Position numbers and translations under genes: made by a program
Notes under the pieces: generated by a model
What the model saw: the letters and a program-made list of their open reading frames with translations, nothing else
Told to the model about the DNA's origin: nothing
The model's database searches: none
Assembly: GCA_003152255.1 (NCBI GenBank)
Contig: PLZT01000319.1
Span: 17,837 to 23,649, forward strand
From: Methylocystaceae bacterium
Lineage (GTDB): Bacteria; Pseudomonadota; Alphaproteobacteria; Rhizobiales; Beijerinckiaceae
Direction of reading: 5' to 3'
DNA length: 5,813 nucleotides
In this document: positions 1-5,231 of the stretch, one piece after another
Numbering within the stretch: the stretch's first letter is position 1
Layout of the letters: each line of letters begins with the position of its first letter

Positions 1-560
1 CTCGCGCCCTGCATCGTCAGCATAGCGATGCTCACGGCGCCGCACAGCAAGGCGAAGGGATTGAGAAGACCGAGGAGGTCGCCCTCATATTCGAGTTGCA
101 AACCATTATCGAAATGGAACGGGGTTCCCAGCAAAAGATTGCCAAAGGCGACGCCGAACACCAGGGATGGGACGAGTCCGGAAACGAAAAACACGATGTC
201 CCAGCCTCTCCGCCACGCCGAAGAGTCGATCTTGCCGCGAAAGGTCAGCGCGACCGGACGCAAGATCAGGCCGAGGAGAACCAGCATCATCGCGAGATAA
301 AAGCCCGAGAAAGACGCCGCGTAGAGCAGCGGCCAGGCGGCGAAAATCGCGCCGCCGCCAAGAATGAACCAGACCTGATTGCCTTCCCAGACAGGCCCGA
401 TCACGTTGAGCAGCACGCGGCGCTGGGTTTCCGACCGGGGAAGGAAGGGATACAGCATGGCGACGCCAAGATCGAAGCCGTCCATGATGGCGAAGCCGAT
501 GAGCAGCACGCCAAGCAACGCCCACCAAATGATGCGCAGGGTTCCATAGTCGAACAACAT
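1..560 (-). CDS. cydB: Cytochrome bd ubiquinol oxidase subunit II (CydB), N-terminal part, cut by window edge
   Basis: CydB is the second large membrane subunit of the quinol-oxidising, oxygen-reducing bd oxidase in the cytoplasmic membrane, and it pairs with CydA. The 186 full codons visible begin MFDYGTLRIIWWALLGVLL and carry the family's GFAIMDGFDLG segment (about residues 21-31, with D26 and D29), WEGNQVW (57-63), the AAWPLLYAASFSGFY helix and, further on, FGVAFGNLLLGTPF and LLNPFALL. These match E. coli CydB position for position. Full-length CydB is about 380 residues, so roughly half lies beyond base 1. The ATG follows the cydA stop by 13 bases, and an AGGAAG ribosome binding site sits just upstream, so the two are co-translated. 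Any small CydX-type gene would normally lie downstream, outside this window. Identity is very secure. Confidence 0.97.
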   Translation of the reverse strand, partial: MLFDYGTLRIIWWALLGVLLIGFAIMDGFDLGVAMLYPFLPRSETQRRVLLNVIGPVWEGNQVWFILGGGAIFAAWPLLYAASFSGFYLAMMLVLLGLILRPVALTFRGKIDSSAWRRGWDIVFFVSGLVPSLVFGVAFGNLLLGTPFHFDNGLQLEYEGDLLGLLNPFALLCGAVSIAMLTMQGA

Positions 561-573
561 GGCGATGCTTCCT

Positions 574-2130
574 TCAGTTGGCCGCCGCCTGGACGGGCTG
601 CTTGATCGAACCATCATGCTCGGCGCTCGGCCCGATACGGACATATTTGACGATCAGCACGAGATCGATGACCGCCAACACGGTGTAGAACAGCACGAAG
701 CCCAACAGGCTAAACACCACATTGCTCGCCGGGACTTTCGACACGCCGAGGAACGTCGGCAACACGCCGTCGATAATCCAGGGCTGGCGGCCATATTCCG
801 CGACGATCCAGCCAAGCTCCGCCGCGACCCACGGCAGCGGCAGGCTATACATCGCCAGTTTGCGGAACCACGGCTGTATCTGGCCGCGCCTGCTCACCAG
901 ATAGAAATAAGCGCCAAACAGGGCGATAAAGTAGAACCCCAGCGCCACCATGATCCGGAAGGACCAAAACAGCACGGGAACATCGGGGATTGTCGACAGC
1001 GCGGCTTCGTGAATTTGCGCGTCTGTCGCGTTTTCAATGTCGGGCCGGATGCGTTTCAGAAGGAACGCGTAGCCCAGGTCGCCTATCGACGCTTCGAGCT
1101 CGGCGGGAACTTCGGCGGTGGGCCCTCCGCCTTCCTTCTCAAGCCAGGCGTAAACGGGCAGACCGTCGCGTATCCGCTTTTCGGCGTTCGCCACCAGAGG
1201 CTTGATGCCTTCGACCGGCGTGTCGATCGAGCGCGTGGCGATCAGTCCGAGCACCCAGGGAATTTTCACGCCATATTTCGTCGTCTCGTTAGCGACATCC
1301 GGCAGGCCGAACAGCGTGAACGAGGCGGGCGCCGGCTCAGTCTCCCACATGGCCTCGATCGCGGCGATTTTCATCTTCTGGTTTAGGCCAGTGGTGTAGC
1401 CGCTCTCGTCGCCAAGCACCACGACCGAGAGCGCGGAGGCCAGTCCAAAACTCGCCGCGACGGTGACGGATCGCCGCGCGACGCCCACATGGCGCCCGCG
1501 CAGCATGTAATAGGCGCCGATGGACATCACGAACATCGCGCCCGTCACATAGCCGGCGCTCACCGTATGGACGAATTTCGACTGCGCGACCGGATTGAAC
1601 AGAACCTCGGAGAAAGAGGTGAGCTCCATGCGCATCGTTTGCGGATTGAAACGCGCGCCGACTGGATTGAGCATCCAGCTATTGGCCACGAGAATCCACA
1701 GCGCCGAGAAATTGCTCCCCAGAGCGACCAGCCAAGTCACGACGAGATGTTGAACCTTGCTCAGCCTCTTCCAGCCGAAGAAGAATAGGCCGACGAAGGT
1801 CGCCTCCAAAAAGAAGGCCATCAACCCTTCGATCGCCAGCGGAACGCCAAAAATATCGCCGACATAATAGGAATAATGCGCCCAGTTCGTGCCGAACTGG
1901 AACTCCATGGTCACGCCGGTGGCGACGCCCATCGCGAAATTGATGCCGAACAACGTTCCCCAAAATTTCGTCGCGTCGCGCCAGACCACGCGGCCCGTCA
2001 TCACATAGACGCTCTCCATGATGGCGAGCAGCAGCGAAAGGCCAAGCGTGAGCGGCACGAACAAAAAGTGATAAAGCGCCGTCAATGCGAACTGAAGTCG
2101 CGATAAAGTCGCCACATCGATATCGAGCAT
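574..2130 (-). CDS. cydA: Cytochrome bd ubiquinol oxidase subunit I (CydA)
   Basis: This is the 518-residue haem-bearing subunit that oxidises quinol and reduces oxygen to water without pumping protons. All key residues of E. coli CydA are seen: H21 (haem b595 ligand), E101 and E109 (proton channel and haem region), H188 and M394 (haem b558 ligands), K254 and E259 in the quinol-binding KIAAIE segment after GDESGY, and E445 just before GRQPW (447-451). The stretch between about residues 252 and 388 is long, as in the E. coli-type long Q-loop group, and the length is close to the usual 520. GRQPW and the long loop argue against the cyanide-insensitive CioA branch. The ATG at 2130 is preceded by AAAGGAGA (2136-2143), a strong ribosome binding site. 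The gene sits between cydP (19-base gap) and cydB (13-base gap), probably in one operon. Confidence 0.98.
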   Translation of the reverse strand: MLDIDVATLSRLQFALTALYHFLFVPLTLGLSLLLAIMESVYVMTGRVVWRDATKFWGTLFGINFAMGVATGVTMEFQFGTNWAHYSYYVGDIFGVPLAIEGLMAFFLEATFVGLFFFGWKRLSKVQHLVVTWLVALGSNFSALWILVANSWMLNPVGARFNPQTMRMELTSFSEVLFNPVAQSKFVHTVSAGYVTGAMFVMSIGAYYMLRGRHVGVARRSVTVAASFGLASALSVVVLGDESGYTTGLNQKMKIAAIEAMWETEPAPASFTLFGLPDVANETTKYGVKIPWVLGLIATRSIDTPVEGIKPLVANAEKRIRDGLPVYAWLEKEGGGPTAEVPAELEASIGDLGYAFLLKRIRPDIENATDAQIHEAALSTIPDVPVLFWSFRIMVALGFYFIALFGAYFYLVSRRGQIQPWFRKLAMYSLPLPWVAAELGWIVAEYGRQPWIIDGVLPTFLGVSKVPASNVVFSLLGFVLFYTVLAVIDLVLIVKYVRIGPSAEHDGSIKQPVQAAAN

Positions 2131-2149
2131 CGCCTTCTCCTTTCGGCTA

Positions 2150-2317
2150 TCAGTGTCTCGATTCCCCGCGACTATCCGTAAGGAAGCCGGCCATCTCCGA
2201 CGGCGTCACGACTGGCGCCCGAGAACCACTGAAAAACAGCAAATAAATGAGGCTAAGCGCCACGGCCTTGAAGGCGAGCGCCGCCCCGATCTCCCGCGAT
2301 AGCGACCTTTTGATCAC
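2150..2317 (-). CDS. cydP: CydP-like cytochrome bd oxidase small subunit, 55 residues, GTG start
   Basis: This is a predicted single-pass membrane protein. It has a short basic N-terminus (MIKRSLSREIG), one helix at about residues 11-30 (LAFKAVALSLIYLLFF) and a short polar tail ending GESRH. The pattern of a basic start, a K inside the helix, an FFS end, and a position directly before cydA matches the CydP type of putative oxidase small subunit known from Proteobacteria. Its exact role in the oxidase is not settled. I chose the GTG at 2317 because the family homology starts there, a purine-rich AGAGGCGGG lies just upstream, and a possible -10 box at 2346-2351 would leave a short leader. An ATG at 2425 in the same frame would add 36 arginine-rich residues with no family likeness. 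The family call rests on recalled pattern and position, without a profile search. Confidence 0.75.
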   Translation of the reverse strand: MIKRSLSREIGAALAFKAVALSLIYLLFFSGSRAPVVTPSEMAGFLTDSRGESRH

Positions 2318-2345
2318 GCGCCCGCCTCTTCGCCTTCCACGGTCC

Positions 2346-2374
2346 ACTATAGCGCGCGAAGCCGATTGCGACAG
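2346..2374 (-). promoter_or_regulatory. Possible promoter of the cydP-cydA-cydB operon
   Basis: On the minus strand, TATAGT (2346-2351) resembles a -10 box and lies 28 bases before the cydP GTG. With 17-base spacing the -35 would be CTGTCG (2369-2374), which is weak. I found no TTGAT-N4-ATCAA Fnr/FixK site between here and the upstream gene, although cyd operons are often under such control. The call is tentative. Confidence 0.3.
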
Positions 2375-2434
2375 GCTCCGCGAATCGATCCTAGTCCATT
2401 CTTCACCCAAATCTCGACGATGCAAAGCGCTTCG

Positions 2435-2857
2435 TCACTCGAACGCCGTTTGACTGGAAGTGACCATTCGCGCGAAAGCGGCGCTCGGAAGATAGCAAAG
2501 CGGATTGCTCGCGACGGGAGCCTCGCGGCAATGGATGTGGCTGGTCGTCCACAGGTAACCGGCGGACTTCATACATCCGACGATGTGCTTGAAGATCACC
2601 CGTTCCGAATCGTCGCGCCGCTCGTTTGGGTGCGCGCCTTCGCCCTCCAACTCGCACAGCGAAGTCCGCACCTGTTGAGCCTTGAAGAACGACGTGCTGG
2701 AGCCGGTGACCGCGATTTCTCCGCCCGCTACCATCAATAATCCTCCAACCAGCATGACCATCGCTTGAAACCAATCCTTGCAGAACTTTATGTCGATGAA
2801 ATAAAGACCGCCAGCCGCCGCCAAAATGCTGCCGATGAACACCAAGACGAGAATCAT
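2435..2857 (-). CDS. Hypothetical two-helix membrane protein with conserved-looking cysteines, 140 residues
   Basis: I do not recognise a named family. The protein has two hydrophobic helices (about residues 2-20, MILVLVFIGSILAAAGG region, and 30-51, FQAMVMLVGGLLMVAGG region), followed by a soluble domain of about 90 residues. That domain contains CMKSAGYLW and then NPLCYLP, with cysteines at 68, 85, 100 and 111. A CM-x-x-AGY motif followed by further cysteines is often seen in small uncharacterised proteobacterial proteins, which supports a real gene. The ATG at 2857 is preferred because GGAG sits 6 bases before it. In-frame ATGs at 2971, 2935 and 2869 would add up to 38 hydrophilic residues but lack a good binding site. 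It points the same way as cydP, with a 117-base gap that may hold a separate promoter, so any link to the oxidase is inference. Another reading frame is open over the same bases, but it is arginine-rich and lacks features of a real protein. Confidence 0.65.
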   Translation of the reverse strand: MILVLVFIGSILAAAGGLYFIDIKFCKDWFQAMVMLVGGLLMVAGGEIAVTGSSTSFFKAQQVRTSLCELEGEGAHPNERRDDSERVIFKHIVGCMKSAGYLWTTSHIHCREAPVASNPLCYLPSAAFARMVTSSQTAFE

Positions 2858-3042
2858 GGCCTTCTCCATCCGCCGTCCGTTCGATGCGGTCTCGGACGCC
2901 GCGCCCGGCGATTCGATGCGGTGAGACCGGTCCATCGCAGGTTCCGCTTCTCGTCTCGATGCGCTTCGCATGTGTGAAAAACGAAGCTCGATCCGCGATT
3001 GACCGCTCTTTCATGCGCCGTCGTTGAAATTTCGTCCGCGAC

Positions 3043-3280
3043 CTAGTCTCGCTTGCCGTCGATAAGGGCCTTGAGAGCATTCGTATTGATCACGTCGATA
3101 GCGCCGCCGCTGCGACGGAAGCTCGTCAATCCAACTCAAAATCATCGGCTGCTCCGAAATCATGGCGGGCTCTGAACGAGCGGGCGAGAATTATCTTCCG
3201 TCCGGCGCGTCGAGATGGCGATTGGCCGAGACTTTGAGAAAGCGTTCCGCCCGCTCGGCCTTGGGAGCTAGTCGCTGTAA
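3043..3280 (-). pseudogene. Crp/Fnr-family transcription regulator remnant (C-terminal part, frameshifted)
   Basis: Three pieces in different minus-strand frames line up in order with the end of a Crp/Fnr (FixK-like) regulator. First is ERAERFLKVSANRHLDAPDGR (from about 3253), like the helix before the DNA-binding domain. Next is IILARS followed by RHDFGAADDFEL, resembling the IILPMSRQDIADYLGL start of the helix-turn-helix. Last, after a gap, is FRRSGGAIDVINTNALKALI, ending DGKRD with a TAG at 3043-3045. The recognition helix (ETVSRT-type) appears deleted, and at least two frameshifts and a stop interrupt the reading. The effector-binding N-terminal half is absent, with AT-rich sequence in its place. 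It points towards the oxidase block, so it may once have been a nearby redox regulator. The family call rests on recalled motif patterns and is moderately sure. That it is non-functional is clear from the broken frames. Confidence 0.55.
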
Positions 3281-3289
3281 ATTGATACT
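3261..3289 (+). promoter_or_regulatory. Possible sigma-70-type promoter upstream of the decayed RND locus and sulfur operon
   Basis: TTGGGA (3261-3266) and GATACT (3284-3289) are 17 bases apart, each matching four of six consensus positions. They lie about 60 bases before the ATG at 3350. No closer promoter is evident for the intact operon starting at 3670, so this one could still drive it through the pseudogene stretch. Weak evidence. Confidence 0.28.
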
Positions 3290-3293
3290 TTCT

Positions 3294-3316
3294 AATTAAT
3301 ATATATCGTATATATG
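3294..3316. promoter_or_regulatory. AT-rich inverted-repeat stretch, possible repressor operator
   Basis: An almost pure A/T island in a GC-rich background contains ATATAT (3301-3306), CGT, ATATAT (3310-3315). It follows directly on the possible -10 box. AT-rich palindromes overlapping promoters are typical targets of ArsR-family repressors, including the BigR/SqrR sulfide sensors that control rhodanese and TauE-like genes. No such regulator gene is in the window, so the operator idea is inference; the island could equally be promoter DNA or simple low-complexity sequence. Confidence 0.28.
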
Positions 3317-3349
3317 TGTCAAGGCCGCTCCACGGGAGAGTCGAAGGCA

Positions 3350-3442
3350 ATGCGTTTTTCCCTTCAATTGCGTGTCCGCGTCGCTGTTTTCGCGGCGTTG
3401 AGCGCCGTTGCCCCAAGCCGATCATCGCCGCGGCGGCCGTGA
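3350..3442 (+). pseudogene. Signal-peptide-like 30-codon ORF, possible stub of a lost efflux gene
   Basis: The reading begins MRFSLQLRVRVAVFAALSAV, with a basic start and a hydrophobic core like an export signal, and continues APSRSSPRRP before TGA. A GAAGG lies just before the ATG. The last codons fall inside the left 17-bp inverted repeat of the RND rearrangement. It may be the start of a periplasmic adaptor or outer-membrane gene of a former efflux operon, fused to pump sequence by deletion. It is too short to assign a family, and it may be chance coding. Confidence 0.3.
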
Positions 3443-3506
3443 GAAAGATCGGTTTGAAGCGCATGGCGCCGGTTTCGACCAAGGCGGCGCGCGGCGATGA
3501 TCGGCT
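3416..3506. repeat. 17-bp perfect inverted repeat flanking a 57-base segment
   Basis: The left arm (3416-3432, agccgatcatcgccgcg) is the exact reverse complement of the right arm (3490-3506). The arms stop matching at both ends. The right arm is native RND coding sequence (AAMIG codons). The left arm belongs to the inverted piece. The 57-base spacer is a multiple of three. Either recombination between such arms inverted the spacer, or the arms were formed by template switching. Confidence 0.92.
3417..3488 (-). pseudogene. Inverted internal fragment of the RND efflux permease
   Basis: Read on the minus strand these 24 codons give AALVETGAMRFKPIFLTAAA followed by AMIG. This is the RND-pump signature around transmembrane segments 10-11 (compare the AMRFRPILLTALAAMIG pattern). 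In an intact pump this sequence should lie immediately before GSAFILADPIFPGLAI, which instead is found on the plus strand from base 3503. The piece is therefore backwards relative to the rest of its gene. A longer minus-strand frame (3482-3126) runs on past it but shows no further RND likeness. Confidence 0.85.
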
Positions 3507-3694
3507 CGGCGTTTATTCTCGCCGATCCTATCTTTCCAGGGCTGGCGATCTCGCTGGTGTTTGGCCTCGCCTCTTCCACGGCGCTGACCCTGCTGGTGAT
3601 TCCGGCGATTTACGTCGTGCCGCGCGACGACGAGGCGACGCCTAAGGCGCAAAACAAGGAGGTGAAGACATGGTTCAAGATTGGCCGGAACTGA
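3491..3694 (+). pseudogene. C-terminal tail of an RND efflux permease, 67 residues
   Basis: The translation AAMIGSAFILADPIF, then PGLAISLVFGLASSTALTLL and VIPAIYVVPRDDE, is the last two membrane helices of an RND-superfamily permease (full length about 1,000 residues). The DPIFxGLAISLxFG segment points to the HAE1-like branch. The hydrophilic end (TPKAQNKEVKTWFKIGRN) and natural stop are preserved. Everything before it is missing except the inverted fragment on its left. The stop codon overlaps the first 25 bases of the downstream AhpD-like gene, and the AAGGAGGT binding site of that gene lies within this reading. This shows that the pump and the sulfur genes once formed a tightly coupled operon. 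The remnant cannot transport anything, but its end may persist because it carries that binding site. Confidence 0.87.
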
Positions 3695-4023
3695 CGAAGG
3701 CGCTCACGGCGGACGTGCGTCAGCTTCGCGCTGGCGCGCCGGATGTGATGAAGGCTTTCGGCGCGATGGCGATGGCGGCCGGCGCGGCCAAAGCGCTCGA
3801 CGCCAAAACCAAGGAGCTGATCGCGCTCGCCATCGGCGTTTCGACGCGCTGCGACGATTGCATCGCCTTTCACGCCAAGGCCGCCGTCGATCATGGCGCG
3901 ACGCGCGACGAGGTGATGGAGACGCTGGGCATGGCGATCTACATGGGCGCCGGCCCTTCCGCGATGTATGCGAGCCATGGGCTCGCGGCGTTCAATCAGT
4001 TTTCCGCCGCGAAGGCGGGCTGA
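3670..4023 (+). CDS. Carboxymuconolactone decarboxylase-family (AhpD-like) protein with CxxC
   Basis: This 117-residue all-helical protein carries the AhpD-type redox core. E49 in KTKELIALAIG is followed by C61-D-D-C64 and H68 (CDDCIAFHAKAA), the arrangement that in AhpD makes a thiol-disulfide and alkylhydroperoxidase centre. Most small proteins of this family with an intact CxxC-x3-H act as thiol reductases or peroxidases and do not decarboxylate carboxymuconolactone. The substrate here is unknown. A near-perfect AAGGAGGT (3656-3663), 6 bases before the ATG, fixes the start. It overlaps the end of the RND remnant and precedes the rhodanese by 26 bases. The company of a rhodanese and a TauE/SafE permease suggests a role with reactive sulfur or oxidative stress (inference). 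It is probably cytoplasmic, as no signal peptide is seen. Confidence 0.95.
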   Translation: MVQDWPELTKALTADVRQLRAGAPDVMKAFGAMAMAAGAAKALDAKTKELIALAIGVSTRCDDCIAFHAKAAVDHGATRDEVMETLGMAIYMGAGPSAMYASHGLAAFNQFSAAKAG

Positions 4024-4049
4024 GATCGAAACCCCTAAAGGAGCGAAAA

Positions 4050-4394
4050 ATGTCCTTGAGCAGCCTTCTATCCCGCTTGAGCGGCGGCGGCGTCCCGACC
4101 ATCGATCACGACGCCTTCGCGCAAGCGGTCGCCTCGAAATCCAGCGCCATCGTCGACGTGCGCGAGCCGCATGAATATGCGGGCGGGCACATTCCCGGCG
4201 CGATCAATCTTCCGCTCTCGCGCTTTTCGCCCGGGCAGTTGCCGAGCGGCAAGCCGATCGTGCTGGTGTGCCAAGCGGGCGGCCGCTCCGCCAAGGCTTT
4301 GCAACAGGCGCTCGGCGCGGGCCGCAAAGACATTTGCCACTATGCTCCCGGCACGGGCGGGTGGAGAAGTCGCGGCGGCGCCGTTGTCGGTTAA
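4050..4394 (+). CDS. Single-domain rhodanese-like sulfurtransferase
   Basis: This 114-residue protein holds one complete rhodanese domain. IVDVREPHEYAGGHIPGA (34-51) is the classic N-terminal CH2A-type motif. C74 begins the active-site loop CQAGGRS (74-80), whose cysteine carries the persulfide. The end (GTGGWRSRGGAVVG) fits the family's GWxxxGxPV tail. Rhodaneses move sulfane sulfur between thiosulfate, glutathione persulfide, cyanide or protein thiols. The short N-terminal region (MSLSSLLSRLSGGG) is not a convincing signal peptide, so a cytoplasmic site is likely. GGAG (4040-4043) stands 6 bases before the ATG. The gene is followed after 30 bases by the TauE/SafE permease, so sulfite or another anion released by sulfur transfer could be exported directly. 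The physiological donor and acceptor cannot be told from sequence. Confidence 0.95.
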   Translation: MSLSSLLSRLSGGGVPTIDHDAFAQAVASKSSAIVDVREPHEYAGGHIPGAINLPLSRFSPGQLPSGKPIVLVCQAGGRSAKALQQALGAGRKDICHYAPGTGGWRSRGGAVVG

Positions 4395-4424
4395 GTCGAT
4401 CCGCGTTCGAGCGGCGCGCCGGGA

Positions 4425-5195
4425 ATGAGCGCGCTCGCCTTGCTCGCCGGCGTGGCGATCGGCCTCGTGCAGGGGTTGATCGGCGGCGGCGGCTCCGTTC
4501 TCGGCGTGCCCGCGCTGATTTATGTGGTCGGCGTCGGCGACCCGCATGTCGCCATTGGCACGAGCGCGTTGGCCGTGGCGATTTCCGCGCTCGCGAGTCT
4601 GCTGGCCTATGTGCGCTCCGGACACGTCAAATGGCGTTGCGGCCTGGCGTTCACATTGGCCGGCGTTCTCGGCGCGGCGGCGGGGTCGTCGCTCGGCAAG
4701 AGTTTTCCGGGCGAAAGATTGGTCAGCCTGTTCGGCGTTCTGATGATCGCCGTCGCGCTGGCGATGGCGATAGGCCGTCCAATCGGCGGCAATGCGAGCG
4801 TGCGGCTCGACGCGAAATCCGCCGCGCGGCTGGCGCCATGGCTGCTGCTTTACGGCGCCGGCGTCGGTTTCATGTCGGGCTTTTTTGGCATAGGCGGCGG
4901 CTTTCTGGCGGTTCCCGGCCTGCTGATGGCGACGGACATGCCGCTAGTCTTCGCGATCGGCACGTCGCTGATTTCGGTCGCCGCGTTCGGCATGGCGACG
5001 GCGCTCAATTACGCGGTCTCGGGACTCGTCGACTGGGGCGTGGCCGCGCTTTTTTTATCGGGCGGCGTCGTCGGCGGAATGGCGGGAACGCGGTTCGCCC
5101 GCGCCCTCTCCTCGCGGCGCCACGCCCTGTCTCAAATTTTCGCGGTCATCGTCGCCTTGGTCGGCGCCTTTTTGGTCTTCGAAGCGAAAAATTAG
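4425..5195 (+). CDS. TauE/SafE family sulfite/anion exporter permease
   Basis: This is a 256-residue integral membrane protein with about eight predicted helices. The family's two-fold internal repeat is plain: GLIGGGGSVLGVPA (17-30) with AIGTSAL (44-50) in the first half, and GFFGIGGGFLAVPG (152-165) with AIGTSLI (178-184) in the second. Members export sulfite, sulfoacetate or related organosulfur anions, or are of unknown substrate. Placement after a rhodanese favours sulfite or thiosulfate (inference). Length is normal for the family. The ATG at 4425 has only a weak CCGGGA before it, so translation is probably coupled to the rhodanese, 30 bases upstream. The gene closes the operon and faces a convergent acyltransferase gene across a palindromic element. 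Confidence 0.97.
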   Translation: MSALALLAGVAIGLVQGLIGGGGSVLGVPALIYVVGVGDPHVAIGTSALAVAISALASLLAYVRSGHVKWRCGLAFTLAGVLGAAAGSSLGKSFPGERLVSLFGVLMIAVALAMAIGRPIGGNASVRLDAKSAARLAPWLLLYGAGVGFMSGFFGIGGGFLAVPGLLMATDMPLVFAIGTSLISVAAFGMATALNYAVSGLVDWGVAALFLSGGVVGGMAGTRFARALSSRRHALSQIFAVIVALVGAFLVFEAKN

Positions 5196-5231
5196 CTGGA
5201 GACGCCATCACTCCGCGGCCGTGACGGCAAT

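Larger units (their letters stand above)
2858..3669. other. Decayed junction region without an intact gene
   Basis: About 800 bases separate the minus-strand oxidase block from the plus-strand sulfur operon. The part from 2858 to 2971 could be an N-terminal extension of the preceding gene. I see nothing identifiable in 2972-3042. The rest holds a Crp/Fnr remnant (3043-3280), an AT-rich stretch, a short signal-peptide-like ORF and rearranged RND pump fragments, each listed separately. Decayed pieces of two unrelated genes in opposite orientations suggest that one or more deletions fused two formerly distant regions here. Confidence 0.7.

Noticed and set aside
559..1386. Long plus-strand reading frame of 275 codons opposite cydA, and similar ones at 96-605 and 1489-1788
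   Set aside because: These lie antisense to cydA and cydB, whose every family residue is intact. The translations are rich in H, R, Q and D with no domain likeness, as expected for the reverse of a GC-rich gene.
2403..3080. Minus-strand reading frame of 225 codons overlapping the two-helix protein
   Set aside because: It is arginine-rich, has no membrane or domain features and no good ribosome binding site. The alternative frame has helices, ordered cysteines and a strong binding site.
3083..3097. TTGAT half-site resembling an Fnr/FixK box
   Set aside because: The second half reads TCGAT in place of ATCAA, and the stretch is coding sequence of the regulator relic, so chance is the simpler reading.
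3126..3482. Minus-strand reading frame of 118 codons as a real gene
   Set aside because: Its first residues are the inverted RND slice, its end is part of the Crp/Fnr relic, and the middle crosses the AT-rich seam. It is a chance fusion of debris.
3416..3506. Inverted repeats as ends of an insertion sequence or miniature element
   Set aside because: The right arm is ordinary RND coding sequence and the interior is RND sequence too. No transposase piece or target-site duplication was seen.
4268..5224. Plus-strand reading frame of 318 codons over the TauE/SafE gene
   Set aside because: The translation is arginine- and glycine-rich low-complexity sequence, out of frame with a clear membrane permease. 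It is a GC-bias shadow.
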